From Candidatus Saccharimonadota bacterium (GTDB lineage Bacteria; Patescibacteriota; Saccharimonadia; Saccharimonadales; UBA4665): a stretch of DNA of 44,421 nucleotides. Shown in pieces: positions 8,299 through 17,004 of this stretch (position 1 is its first letter; every line of letters starts with the position of its first letter). The translations under genes were made by a program, and so were the position numbers. Location of the stretch: positions 1 through 44,421 of the forward strand of contig JACMPA010000008.1 in the NCBI GenBank assembly GCA_014377695.1. Direction: 5' to 3'. The notes under the pieces are model-generated. The model had not been told where the DNA came from. It saw nothing but the letters and a program-made list of their open reading frames with translations, and did not search any database.

Positions 8299-9400
8299 GC
8301 TAAAACAGCTCGACCCTACACTAACTATTGTGTATATCGGCCAAAAGGGCGATAAGCTTAGCGACATTCCAGCGGCTGATCCAAACATCGATGAGGTGTT
8401 TGCGGTGTCGGCTGGTAAATTTCGGCGCTATCATGGTGAAGGCTGGAAACAGCTACTTGATGTCTCGACGCAGTACATGAATATCCGTGATGGATTTAGG
8501 GTATTGAAGGGGCTTTGGCAGAGCTACCGAATTATCAAAAAGCTGCAGCCAGTCGTGGTGTTTACTCGAGGTGGCTTCGTGAGTGTGCCCGTGGCACTCG
8601 GCGGCAAACTGAACGGCGTTCCGTTTATTACCCACGATTCCGATAGTATCCCGAGCCTAGCCAACCGTATTATCGCTCGCTGGGCAACAATGAACACCGT
8701 GGCACTACCAGAAGAGATTTATCCGTATGTTCAATCGAAGACCAAAACAGTTGGAATACCACTTGCTCACGACTACGAATTTGTCACACCGGAACTCCAA
8801 AAAACATATCGCGCCGAGCTTGGATTAGAAACATACACCCAAATGCTATTTGTGACGGGTGGTGGCAACGGGGCACGCGATCTAAACAACGCCGTTGTCG
8901 ATAATGCCGAAACGCTACTAAGACAGTATCCTGGGCTCTGTATCGTGCATGTAGCTGGTCGAATACACGAAGTGGTCACCAATACTGCCTACGATGCTAA
9001 ACTCAGCTCTGAGGCCCGTACACGCGTCATGGTGCATGGATTCCTTAGTGGTCTGTACAAAAACATCGGTGCCGCCGATGTAGTCATCGCCCGGGCTGGG
9101 GCAACAAATCTGGCTGAGTTTGCGGTGCAGGGGAAGGCCTGTATCATTGTGCCAGCTGAACAGCTTGTCGGGGGCCATCAGATCGAAAACGCTCGAATTT
9201 TCGAAGAACGCGACGCAATTATGCTCATGACTCAGGCCCAAGTTGATCAGGAACGTCGACTAGCGATGGTGGTAGGGGATTTGCTGGGCAACGAGCCACG
9301 CCGGCAGCAACTTGGTGCTAATCTACACGCTTTTGCCCGGACCGATGCAGCTCAGTCGTTGGCAATGCTATTATTAGATATAGCAAAACCTAAGCAGTAA
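8231..9400 (+). CDS. murG: UDP-GlcNAc:lipid I GlcNAc transferase MurG
   Basis: 389 residues; adds GlcNAc to lipid I to form lipid II at the inner face of the membrane. The N-terminal GGGSGGH loop at residues 7-13 and the C-terminal nucleotide-sugar region AGATNLAEFAVQGKACIIVPA followed by HQIENA are the family's GT28 signatures. The frame is open from 8201, but the ATG at 8231 is chosen because GAGGAG lies about six bases before it and the Rossmann strand TIVVTGGG then begins at once. The start lies inside the 3' end of ftsW. Confidence 0.95.
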   Translation: MTIVVTGGGSGGHITPILAVAHELKQLDPTLTIVYIGQKGDKLSDIPAADPNIDEVFAVSAGKFRRYHGEGWKQLLDVSTQYMNIRDGFRVLKGLWQSYRIIKKLQPVVVFTRGGFVSVPVALGGKLNGVPFITHDSDSIPSLANRIIARWATMNTVALPEEIYPYVQSKTKTVGIPLAHDYEFVTPELQKTYRAELGLETYTQMLFVTGGGNGARDLNNAVVDNAETLLRQYPGLCIVHVAGRIHEVVTNTAYDAKLSSEARTRVMVHGFLSGLYKNIGAADVVIARAGATNLAEFAVQGKACIIVPAEQLVGGHQIENARIFEERDAIMLMTQAQVDQERRLAMVVGDLLGNEPRRQQLGANLHAFARTDAAQSLAMLLLDIAKPKQ

Positions 9401-9402
9401 AC

Positions 9403-10338
9403 ATGAAACAGCGTAAACAAAAGCAATCGGCCCAGAAACCTGGCGTGCCTGGCAGTCGTCAGGTAGTTCGCGGTGGTCGTTCACAGGCTTTTTCGTATCG
9501 GGCTAATCGTAATGACCAAGACTATGCACTTGGTCGTGGGGTGCCACGTAATCAAGACGTCCGCCGGCGGGAACGCATACTGCGCTACTGGCGACAACGC
9601 TTGGGCATGTTTGTAGCTGGCGTTGCCTTAATTGTAAGCGTCTTGTACACACTGCATCTGACTAATGAGCCAAAAGTAGTGCTACTCACCCAAAGCTCTA
9701 GCAATTACTTTTTGCAACCAACAGATGTATACCAAACGGCTGCGGCTAAAGCATTCGGAAGTTCGATGTTTAACGGTAACAAAGTCACAGTCAACTCAGT
9801 CGGAATTCAGCAAAACTTACAACAACAATTCCCTGAGTTATCAGATGTATCAGTGACTATTCCTTTAATGAGCCACCGCCCAATCGTGTACGTCGCCCCA
9901 ACAGTACCAAGTCTAATCCTGGTCGGTGCCACTCAAAGCTATGTGCTTGATAACAACGGTAAAGCCCTACTCACGACTGCACAGGTCGCTGGTATTGATA
10001 AACTTGGCCTGCCGAGTGTTACAGATGAGAGTGGTTTACGTATCAAAACTGGTGATAACGCCGTTGCTGGCACAGAGGTCAGCTTCATTCAGACTGTAGT
10101 TGCTGAGTTACAGGCCAAAGGCGTAGAAGTCGAGTCACTGACCTTACCGGCCGCGGCCTATGAGCTGCACGTAAAGCCTCGTGGGGTAGGGTATTATGTG
10201 AAGTTTAATATGCACGAGGATTCCGCGCGCCAGCAAGCAGGGACCTACCTGGCCGTTAAGGCTCGGCTGGCTTCCCAAAATCTTACACCTAGTAGTTATA
10301 TAGACGTGCGGCTCGACGGTCGAGCGTACTACAAATAG
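9403..10338 (+). CDS. ftsQ: FtsQ/DivIB-like division protein
   Basis: 311 residues. A long, basic, probably disordered cytoplasmic tail (1-65), one transmembrane helix at about 68-86 (GMFVAGVALIVSVLYTLHL) and an external part whose first 70 residues fit a POTRA-like domain (TDVYQTAAAKAFGSSMFNG, then V-x-I-x-Q-L-Q-x-x-F-P-E). FtsQ/DivIB bridges the FtsL-type coiled coil to the rest of the divisome. The gene begins two bases after murG, and it ends the cluster; ftsA and ftsZ do not follow. Sequence identity in this family is always low, so topology and context carry the call. Confidence 0.85.
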   Translation: MKQRKQKQSAQKPGVPGSRQVVRGGRSQAFSYRANRNDQDYALGRGVPRNQDVRRRERILRYWRQRLGMFVAGVALIVSVLYTLHLTNEPKVVLLTQSSSNYFLQPTDVYQTAAAKAFGSSMFNGNKVTVNSVGIQQNLQQQFPELSDVSVTIPLMSHRPIVYVAPTVPSLILVGATQSYVLDNNGKALLTTAQVAGIDKLGLPSVTDESGLRIKTGDNAVAGTEVSFIQTVVAELQAKGVEVESLTLPAAAYELHVKPRGVGYYVKFNMHEDSARQQAGTYLAVKARLASQNLTPSSYIDVRLDGRAYYK

Positions 10339-11068
10339 TCCTGGCAAGTATGTACTACTACCCCATGCCCCTACTCGTGTTCGTATTATGTTCAGATTGC
10401 TAAGCATCAACCTAAACATAAAAAACTATATAAACATATCAATAGGGAACTATGTCAAATTATAGGCAAATATGAAGAGGAGAGGGGAATATATATTTTT
10501 GCTATGAAAGGCATGAAAAAGCAAATTTTCACGACATAGCTGTGGAAAAGTCAAATAGTATCAAATATCACAACGGGACGCTAGAGCTATTCCAGGGTAC
10601 TCAAGTATCAAGACTCGAAAAACAATGTAAGTGCAGTGCATATTCGCATATAGCTACGCTTCAGGATAGTATTTATGCCAGTCATTGAGTAATACGGGAA
10701 TTATCCCCCGTTACGGATGTACACACATTCAACTATGGAACACATAATCGTGTCGCAAAATATACAATGTGCGACATCATGTCTACATACGAATACAACT
10801 TCTTATGCGAACCCTCTCCCGGCCCAAATTACCCTAATCCCTAATTTGTTACCAGTCCTTAATACAAAACTGCCCTTTTGATATACATGTGCGCCCAGGT
10901 ACTGCGTGGCTAATGCCAAGTATATGCCAGCTAATGATAGCCATCCATACTTGTATGTGCCGCATGTTCGTATTTTGTATCACACTGACTAGAGCTGATT
11001 GTACTGGAACGTTCGTAAAACGTTCCTCCTAACACCTATCCCAAGCATCATTTGCTATTGAAGTACTA
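10339..11068. other. 730-base gap after the dcw cluster
   Basis: No plausible gene is seen on either strand. The region holds several inverted repeats: 10692-10712 (ACGGG and CCCGT arms), 10751-10776 (TGTCGCA with TGCGACA) and 11006-11026 (GGAACGTT with AACGTTCC). The last lies just past the 3' end of the minus-strand gene at 11069 and could end its transcript, though no T run follows. Polypurine and A+T-rich stretches (about 10475-10500) look non-coding. It occupies the place where ftsA and ftsZ sit in many bacteria, but no remnants of them were found. Confidence 0.5.
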
Positions 11069-11515
11069 TCATCGTAGCAGGATAAGCCTATCGACTGTGC
11101 CGTCATCACATACGACTGCTTTATCTTTACGGTCTACAAGCATTCTCATATGTTCATATGCCTCAACGAAGAGCGGATGAATGGTTTCACCAGCCGGTGC
11201 GCATGTAGTGTTGGCGCCTGAAGCAACAAGTGCCTCAAGTGGCTCAACAAGCTCCGGAGATACGATCCTAAAACGTTGTTTGCATGGGATTTGATCGTAA
11301 ATCGGGCCTATGAATGAAGTTGGAGATTCAAAGTAGGCGCTGAAATTTCCAAGACTCGCATACCCCGCCTGCAAGGTTGCTATGCTCGTCTCGGCACTCA
11401 TGATCTCATCAAACACCGGATCCATGACCAGTCCTGGTCCTGTCTCAAGTGCTGATAGTTGCTCTGACGTGAGAGGCTGACCTTGGGGACGTAATTCACC
11501 TGAGCTAAATCGCAT
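11069..11515 (-). CDS. Hypothetical protein, unknown function
   Basis: 148 residues; no family recognised. It appears soluble: no signal peptide or membrane segment, moderately acidic, with two cysteines (IPCKQR and TTCAPAGE) and a third near the C-terminus (VVCDDG). It starts 18 bases after the sigma-4/HARE-HTH gene ends, so the two are probably co-transcribed from the promoter at 12620-12648. A role linked to that regulator is inference from operon position only. No good Shine-Dalgarno sequence precedes its ATG. Confidence 0.65.
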   Translation of the reverse strand: MRFSSGELRPQGQPLTSEQLSALETGPGLVMDPVFDEIMSAETSIATLQAGYASLGNFSAYFESPTSFIGPIYDQIPCKQRFRIVSPELVEPLEALVASGANTTCAPAGETIHPLFVEAYEHMRMLVDRKDKAVVCDDGTVDRLILLR

Positions 11516-11532
11516 GGTACGGTTCCAGCCGC

Positions 11533-12567
11533 TTATTCAGCGAGTTCGTAAGTGGCTTTGGCAACGCGCTTAAACTGTGATTTGCCCTGCAGATTCAAGA
11601 GAATAGTAGTTTCTTTGACGAAACGACTTTTGAGGACTCGTTTGACGATTTCGTCACGGTGAAGTGGCTCCCCTGCTTCGCGGAGGACTTCGCTAATGAT
11701 GTCAGCGACAGTTCCCTTTTTGTAGCCCCATTCCTTGAGGGCGTAGATACCACGACCGATGAGCACAAAGCGTTTGTCTTTGATGAGCTCGTTATGGATA
11801 GCCTGAGTCGTTACGTCTTTGCGCTTGAAGTCACTGTCTTTGATGGCTGCAGCAATTTCGTTAAAGTGCATGTGTTTGCCGTGCTCTTTGAGGATCACAT
11901 AGATTTTGTCACGGATGTTCTTAGGGTTGACCATTGGCCATTTGACGAGGCCCCAGCGACCATTAAGAGTAGCTAAGTGCTTGGAAGTGCTAGCGAGTGC
12001 CGCAGCTTGCTCGACGTCGCTCAAATTCGCGGCTTTGGCAATTTCTTCGATAGTTTTAGGTTCACCAAGTTTAGCGATAACGTCGATAATACCTTGAACC
12101 TGGGTTTTAACTTCTGGTGCATCCAGGGCACTGGCAATCGACACGGTTTGATAGAAGTGATCGTCTTCATCGACAACTGCTAGTTCAGGACATAGGCGAG
12201 CTAAAAAGGCTACCCTGGCCTGCTCGAGCTTAGTTCCTTCGCTCAAGGCTATAGCTAGGTCACTTACACGAGCAACGTTGCCTATGCCGGTTAGCTGGTT
12301 TATGAGTGTTGCCTGGACATCAGCAATGTTGGGGAGGTTACCCTGCTCCGCTGTTTGCTTAAGTCGAGTAACAACGGCCTTTTCTAGCTGGCGCACGCGT
12401 TCACGGGTGATACTGAGTAGTTCACCGATTTGTTCCAGAGTTTCTTTGCGATCAAATAAGCCAAAGCGGCGTGATACTATTTCACGTTCACGTTCACGAT
12501 CAATAGTAGCGAGCGTTTCGTTTACGAGCCGTTCGGTGTCTAAAGTCTGGATTGTTGAGTCAGCCAT
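11533..12567 (-). CDS. Sigma-70 region 4 / HARE-HTH fusion regulator
   Basis: 344 residues. The N-terminal third contains a sigma-70 region 4-like helix-turn-helix: EREREIVSRRFG at about 24-35 and TLEQIGELLSITRERVRQLE at about 43-62, normally the -35-binding helix. There is no region 2, so it cannot be a complete sigma factor. The C-terminal half (from about 215) carries two winged-helix segments of the HARE-HTH type (HMHFNEIAAAIK and PLHRDEIVKRVL), the domain also found in the RNA polymerase delta subunit. It probably acts at or with RNA polymerase, or binds DNA. An AGAGG site precedes the start, and a near-consensus promoter lies 52 bases upstream. Confidence 0.85.
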   Translation of the reverse strand: MADSTIQTLDTERLVNETLATIDREREREIVSRRFGLFDRKETLEQIGELLSITRERVRQLEKAVVTRLKQTAEQGNLPNIADVQATLINQLTGIGNVARVSDLAIALSEGTKLEQARVAFLARLCPELAVVDEDDHFYQTVSIASALDAPEVKTQVQGIIDVIAKLGEPKTIEEIAKAANLSDVEQAAALASTSKHLATLNGRWGLVKWPMVNPKNIRDKIYVILKEHGKHMHFNEIAAAIKDSDFKRKDVTTQAIHNELIKDKRFVLIGRGIYALKEWGYKKGTVADIISEVLREAGEPLHRDEIVKRVLKSRFVKETTILLNLQGKSQFKRVAKATYELAE

Positions 12568-12619
12568 GAGCCTCTATTCTCTTTTAGAGTAATCTGTAAA
12601 TTGGTAACTTAATATATAA

Positions 12620-12648
12620 ATTATAAAACGTAAACCTTACAAAGTCAA
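12620..12648 (-). promoter_or_regulatory. Promoter of the sigma-4/HARE-HTH operon
   Basis: Reading the minus strand: TTGACT, a 17-base spacer and a perfect TATAAT. It gives a leader of about 45 bases with an AGAGG ribosome site, unlike the leaderless genes elsewhere in the window. Confidence 0.8.
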
Positions 12649-12868
12649 CACTTTTATGTCGATTACATGTATTCTAGCACGAAATAGACCATCTAGCGTA
12701 GTTTATGTTGTAGAAATACCTCGAGAACACAACTTGTAAAGATGTAAAATTGTGGATAAGTTCGATAAGTAATAAGTAGCTGCGGGTATCCAATCAAGTA
12801 GAAGGACGGCTCCTCGGCGGCTGTGAATAGCCTACCCTGCGCACCGAGGTCTAAAAGTTCTGACCGAA
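12649..12868. other. topA 3' region with no gene
   Basis: No gene is seen. An imperfect hairpin at about 12810-12850 (CTCGG/CCGAG outer arms, GGCT/AGCC inner arms) lies just past the topA stop on the minus strand and may help to end its transcript; no T run follows. A TGTGGATAA sequence (DnaA-box-like) is at 12751-12759. Confidence 0.4.
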
Positions 12869-15163
12869 TTACTTCTTTTTGGGTGCAGCGCGGCGCTTAA
12901 AACCACCTTTGCGCTTAGCCGGTGCAGCGGCCAATAACGCCTCTGCTTCAGCCTCAGTTATTGTGGCTGGATCAACATCTTTGGCAATTTTGGCGTTCTT
13001 TTTGCCGTCAGTGATATACGGTCCGTACTGGCCGTTCAGCACTTTAACTTTACCGAATATATTTATTGTTTTAGCGGCTTCGACGGCAAGTTTTTCGGCG
13101 TATAATTCACGCGCTTTGTCTTCGGTAATAGTCAAGGGGTCATCTTCTTTGAGAGACACGTACAGCTTGCCCACTTGGACATACGGACCAAAGCGACCAA
13201 TAGCCGCTTTAATTTCTTCACCCTCAGCCGTTTTGCCGACAACACGCGGTAATTTGAAGGCTTCCAAGGCTTGTTCGAGCGTAACGGTATCGAGCGTGGC
13301 ATCTTTCGGTAATGGTGCAAAATCAGGCTTATCTTCGCTTTCGGTTTCACCCCGCTGCAACATCGGACCATAACGACCAAACCGAGCCATAATTGGCTTG
13401 CCAGATTTAGGGTCTTTACCAATCTCACGGGCTTGGCTGACTTCGGCTCGACTGATATCGGCGGAACTTTCGACAAGTGGGTGAAAATCTTTATAAAAGT
13501 CTCCAATCATGGTTTTCCAGGCCTGCTTGCCTTCGGCAACTTGATCAAATTGAGCCTCGACTTTGGCCGTAAAGTCGAAGTCAACGACACTCGGAAAGAA
13601 TTTGACTAAGAAATCGGTAGTGACATCGGCTATGCCAGTCGGAACAAGCTTGTTCCGATCGGCCCCCGTTATTTCGGTACGATTCTCGGGTTTGACGGTA
13701 CCCTTTTCGAGTATCAACGTGCGAACTTCACGTTCTTTGCCTTCCAGGTCGGTTTTTTCGACGTACCCACGAGTCTGGACGGTGTTGATAGTTGGCGCGT
13801 AGGTACTAGGACGACCAATACCTAGTTCTTCAAGTTTTTTGACGAGCATAGCTTCGGAAAAGCGGGCGGGACCGCGGCTGAATACCTCTGTGGCAACAAC
13901 CGTTTGGGCTTCCAGTGAGTCCCCCACTTTGAGGACCGGTAGAATCACATCGTCCTTGCCACCACCGTAGACCTTCATAAAACCGTCGAACGCTAGAACT
14001 TCACCTTTGGCGATGAACTTTTCGTTTTGGGTGCTAACCGATATGCTAACTTCAGAGCGTTCGATTTTGGCCTCGGTCATTTGAGACGCAATGGCCCGCT
14101 GCCAGATCAATTGGTACAGTTTTTTGGCACCTGGCTCATCACCGGCGCTCAGGCGGCTGAACTCTGTTGGACGAATGGCTTCGTGTGCTTCCTGAGCACT
14201 ACTGTTCTTAGTTTTGAATTGGCGCTGTTTATGATAATTATCTCCATAGGCACTCTTGATTTGCTTTTCGGCAGCCGAGATGGCCAAGGTGGATAGTAGT
14301 GTACTATCGGTACGCATGTAGGTGATGTCACCGTTTTCGTACAGGCGTTGGGCTAAAGTCATAGTTTGGCGAACGCTAAAGCCAAGGCGACGAGAAGCCT
14401 CCTGTTGCAGGGTACTGGTCGTAAATGGTGCACCCGGACTGCGCACACCAGGCTTCTGAGCGATGTCATCAACTGTATAGCTAGCGGTTTTGACGCCTTC
14501 TAGCCATTTCTGAGCGTCTTCTATGACGCCAAGCTTGGTGTTTAATTCGGCTGGAATTTCTTCTTTGCCATGCTTAAATATAGCGGTTACTTTAAACGAG
14601 CTTTCGGCTTCAAATGCTTTGATGTCGCGCTCGCGCTCGACGATCAAGCGCACTGCAACGGATTGGACACGACCAGCGCTGAGGCCAGTACGGACCTTTT
14701 TCCAGAGCACTGGGCTGAGTTCGTACCCAACCAAACGATCCAAGATGCGCCGAGCTTGCTGGGCATCAACCAAATTGAGATCGACAGTCCGCGGATTCTT
14801 TATAGCGGCTTCGATAGCTGGCTTGGTTATCTCGTGGAACACGATGCGCTTTGTTTTGGTTGGATCAAGTTTGAGGGCCTGCGCCAAATGCCAGGCAATA
14901 GCTTCACCTTCGCGGTCCTCATCGGATGCTAGCCAAACCTCAGCGCCTTTGGCAGCAGCTTTAAGTTCGCGGACGACTTTAGTTTTGTCGGCACTTACTG
15001 CATAAGTTGGTTCGAAGTTATTCGCGATGTCGATGTTGATGCCTTTGGCCGGCAAATCGCGGATATGACCAAAACTACTGAGAACAGTATAATCTTTACC
15101 GAGAAATTTCTCGATAGTTCGGGCTTTGGCTGGTGACTCAACGATAACTAGATTTTTTGCCAT
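12869..15163 (-). CDS. topA: DNA topoisomerase I (type IA)
   Basis: 764 residues. Relaxes negative supercoils by transient single-strand cleavage. The Toprim domain opens at residue 1 with E9 in VIVESPAKA and the metal-binding DEDREGE at 81-87. The catalytic tyrosine is Y282 in DITYMRTDST. The C-terminus has no cysteine zinc fingers but about four repeats of the type KDPKSGKPIMARFGRYGPML, each with F/Y-G-(R/Q)-(F/Y)-G-P, as in the C-terminal repeat domain of actinobacterial enzymes, and ends in a lysine-rich tail (KRKGGFKRRAAPKKK). The ATG lies five bases after a TAGAAT -10 element and lacks a Shine-Dalgarno site, so it may be leaderless. Confidence 0.96.
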   Translation of the reverse strand: MAKNLVIVESPAKARTIEKFLGKDYTVLSSFGHIRDLPAKGINIDIANNFEPTYAVSADKTKVVRELKAAAKGAEVWLASDEDREGEAIAWHLAQALKLDPTKTKRIVFHEITKPAIEAAIKNPRTVDLNLVDAQQARRILDRLVGYELSPVLWKKVRTGLSAGRVQSVAVRLIVERERDIKAFEAESSFKVTAIFKHGKEEIPAELNTKLGVIEDAQKWLEGVKTASYTVDDIAQKPGVRSPGAPFTTSTLQQEASRRLGFSVRQTMTLAQRLYENGDITYMRTDSTLLSTLAISAAEKQIKSAYGDNYHKQRQFKTKNSSAQEAHEAIRPTEFSRLSAGDEPGAKKLYQLIWQRAIASQMTEAKIERSEVSISVSTQNEKFIAKGEVLAFDGFMKVYGGGKDDVILPVLKVGDSLEAQTVVATEVFSRGPARFSEAMLVKKLEELGIGRPSTYAPTINTVQTRGYVEKTDLEGKEREVRTLILEKGTVKPENRTEITGADRNKLVPTGIADVTTDFLVKFFPSVVDFDFTAKVEAQFDQVAEGKQAWKTMIGDFYKDFHPLVESSADISRAEVSQAREIGKDPKSGKPIMARFGRYGPMLQRGETESEDKPDFAPLPKDATLDTVTLEQALEAFKLPRVVGKTAEGEEIKAAIGRFGPYVQVGKLYVSLKEDDPLTITEDKARELYAEKLAVEAAKTINIFGKVKVLNGQYGPYITDGKKNAKIAKDVDPATITEAEAEALLAAAPAKRKGGFKRRAAPKKK

Positions 15164-15168
15164 AACGT

Positions 15169-15174
15169 ATTCTA
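15169..15174 (-). promoter_or_regulatory. -10 element of topA, predicted leaderless
   Basis: TAGAAT on the minus strand lies five bases before the topA ATG. No good -35 box was found at the normal distance, so this is weaker than the other cases. Confidence 0.45.
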
Positions 15175-15490
15175 TCTAAAAGCGGTATTTCGCTATTGGT
15201 TTAAATAGTATATTCTTTTTCTCTGCCAAGCGTAAGCTTACAGGCTTACTTGTTTGATTGCAAACAGTTACTGGTATCCGTCGGAATATTAGCCTAGATC
15301 GACACCGTACATTCCATTCTCAAATATTACGTGATAAAAATCACATATACCTCTTGACTAGACTGCTTGGGAGGAGTAAAAATAATATGTAATCAATTAA
15401 GGCAAGACGCCCGCTCGGAGCCGCTACCTGTAGAACTTTACAGCCAGCGGCTTTTTATATGGGTTAGCCACAAATAGAAGGAAAAATGCC
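15175..15490. other. topA upstream region and leader of the 60-residue gene
   Basis: No gene is seen on either strand. An inverted repeat TGTTTG / CAAACA lies near 15250-15266. On the plus strand TTGACT at 15354-15359, 17 bases and TAAAAA at 15377 may form a promoter, followed by the terminator at 15419-15456. This would make either a small RNA of about 65 bases or an attenuated leader for the gene at 15491. Confidence 0.4.
15419..15456 (+). terminator. Terminator or attenuator upstream of a small gene
   Basis: AGCCGCT (15419-15425) pairs with AGCGGCT (15446-15452), with an inner CTGTA/TACAG stem, and T residues follow. It stands 35 bases before the start codon at 15491 and has no gene in front of it on this strand, so it may attenuate transcription or end a short RNA. 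Confidence 0.75.
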
Positions 15491-15673
15491 ATGTCAAAAG
15501 ATATAAATGATTTTAATTGGATTCAAGCTGCCACTGCCGGTATGGAAGCCCGCGGCGTGCATGGCTTACGAGCAACGGAAGTTGCTGTAGCAGTTGTCGC
15601 CCAAGAAACGCTTCAAGCCGTAGGCGGTGCGTTGGTTCGGGCTGTAGAAGCTGTAGCTCCAAGCGCGCTGTAG
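15491..15673 (+). CDS. 60-residue hypothetical protein
   Basis: A 60-residue protein, unrecognised. The N-terminal third is polar (MSKDINDFNWIQAATAGMEA) and the rest is a strongly alanine/valine-rich helix (RATEVAVAVVAQETLQAVGG). It could be a soluble amphipathic helix or membrane-associated. AGAAGGA lies about ten bases before the ATG, which supports translation. It has its own terminator at 15712-15744 and follows a terminator-like hairpin in its leader. Being so short, it needs support from conservation. Confidence 0.5.
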   Translation: MSKDINDFNWIQAATAGMEARGVHGLRATEVAVAVVAQETLQAVGGALVRAVEAVAPSAL

Positions 15674-15711
15674 TTTACATAGCTGCCGCGTTTTTCGGTG
15701 GACCATAATTC

Positions 15712-15744
15712 AATAAAAGAACCCCGTTAAAGGGTTCTTTTATT
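15712..15744. terminator. Bidirectional terminator between convergent small genes
   Basis: A perfect 13-base-pair stem (15712-15724 with 15732-15744) with a seven-base loop; A run on one side and T run on the other, so it works on both strands. It ends the gene at 15491 (+) and the gene at 15754 (-). Confidence 0.9.
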
Positions 15745-15753
15745 ATGTGTGCT

Positions 15754-15927
15754 TTAGCCCAGGTAATTCCGGGCGGCTTTGTAACCAGCCCAGATGCCGG
15801 CAAATGAACCGACGGTGCTCAAAAAGATACTCCAAATACCGAAGCCATTGCCATGATCTAGCATGCTCCCTAGCCATCCACCCAGTATGCCACCGAGTGT
15901 GACACCCACGAAGATAAATGATTTCAT
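15754..15927 (-). CDS. 57-residue glycine-zipper membrane protein
   Basis: A 57-residue frame, ATG to TAA. Residues 1-21 form a first hydrophobic helix with a glycine zipper (VGVTLGGILGGWLGSML), followed by a short polar turn (DHGNG) and a second helix (IWSIFLSTVGSFAGIWAGYKAA). This two-helix hairpin resembles small membrane proteins such as AtpI/AtpZ-like or glycine-zipper families, but no specific family is assigned. Reading frame, hydrophobic pattern and the shared terminator directly after its stop make it a probable real gene. It lies 29 bases upstream of the end of dprA on the same strand. No clear ribosome site is seen. Confidence 0.65.
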   Translation of the reverse strand: MKSFIFVGVTLGGILGGWLGSMLDHGNGFGIWSIFLSTVGSFAGIWAGYKAARNYLG

Positions 15928-15955
15928 AAGTAATATTCTAGCACGACGAGAATAG

Positions 15956-16816
15956 TTATCTTAGGGCCCAGTTTCCGGCACCCAAGGGCCGGATTTTACC
16001 AGATAGTTCGAGCATAGTCAGAGTTTGATTGAAGGCAGCGATATCGAGGCGACTACCGCGCTGGAGTTGTTCGCCATCTGTCAGACCCGTTTTTAGGAGG
16101 TCGATAACGGTCTGCTCATAGTGGTTTGCACCGGTAGCTACTTTGAGCGGCGCGAGTACGTTGAAGTGCATTTGCAGGACACTCAGAACGTCCTCGGTAC
16201 AAGTGATTGGCGTAGCTCCAGCCCGAATCAAATTATTTACCCCGGCGGCAATTGGATTTGTAATATTGCCAGGCACAGCCAAGACGTCTTTGCCCTGATC
16301 AAGGGCAAAGCGAGCGGTATGCAGGCTGCCGCTCTTTAAGGCGGCCTCGGTAATAAGCAGCGCATCACTGAGGCCAGCGACTAGTCGATTGCGCGCGACG
16401 AAGTTCTGGACCAAAGCCGGCATACCGGCTGGGTATTCACTTATGAGAGCCCCACCCTGCTCTGCGATGCGCTGTGCCAACTGTGTGTGACTGCTAGGGG
16501 CGATCTGCTCGATTGGGCTTGGCAGTACTGCTATGGTGAGGCCGCCAGCTTGTAGGGCCGCCTGATGCGCTAGGGCGTCCACGCCCAAAGCTAGGCCACT
16601 TACAATGACAACCCCCTGCTCCGCTAATTCACGGGCTAATTTGATGGTCACTTGCTGGCCATAGGGGGTAACCTTACGGCTTCCTACGATCGCTACCACT
16701 GGGCGCTGCAATAGTTCGCTTAAATCAGCACCAGCGTGAAAGATCTGTTTTGGAGCACTCGGTATACTCTTGAGCCGATCTGGAACTTGATTGTAAGGTA
16801 GTTCATAGCCAACCAT
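15956..16816 (-). CDS. dprA: DNA-processing protein DprA
   Basis: 286 residues from the chosen start. DprA loads RecA on single-stranded DNA taken up by competence machinery. The Rossmann-like core is clear: VAIVGSRKVTPYGQ at about 41-54, IVSGLALGVDALAHQAAL, and the segment with LISEYPAG, FVARNRLVAGLSDALLITEAALKSGSLHTA. A C-terminal winged helix follows (about 232-286). The N-terminal SAM-like domain of many homologs is absent. The frame is open upstream to 16927, but the ATG at 16816 has an AGGTG site and the region above it looks like a leader. Competence genes suit Saccharibacteria, in which natural uptake is expected. Confidence 0.92.
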   Translation of the reverse strand: MVGYELPYNQVPDRLKSIPSAPKQIFHAGADLSELLQRPVVAIVGSRKVTPYGQQVTIKLARELAEQGVVIVSGLALGVDALAHQAALQAGGLTIAVLPSPIEQIAPSSHTQLAQRIAEQGGALISEYPAGMPALVQNFVARNRLVAGLSDALLITEAALKSGSLHTARFALDQGKDVLAVPGNITNPIAAGVNNLIRAGATPITCTEDVLSVLQMHFNVLAPLKVATGANHYEQTVIDLLKTGLTDGEQLQRGSRLDIAAFNQTLTMLELSGKIRPLGAGNWALR

Positions 16817-16969
16817 AGATTTCACCTGTACGCTACAGGTCGCTGCAGCACTCCATTTAGTAGCAGCTATTGTTGCGAAAACGCGGCGTTTTGGCAAGTC
16901 GAAAATAAAAATAAACTCAATTAGCAAATAATACTAATGTAGAATTACCGTCAATTACGTTTCAAGGTA

Positions 16970-16998
16970 TTGACATAAAGACATATATTTGCTAGAAT
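16970..16998 (+). promoter_or_regulatory. Strong promoter of the structured RNA
   Basis: TTGACA at 16970-16975, a 17-base spacer and TAGAAT at 16993-16998, with an extended -10 TG at 16990-16991. This is the best promoter match in the window and points away from dprA into a region with no ORF. Start expected near 17005. Confidence 0.85.
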
Positions 16999-17004
16999 AG
17001 CAAT

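Noticed and set aside
12879-15005. Long plus-strand frames over topA
   Set aside because: Shadows of topA; no start signals and no recognisable protein sequence.
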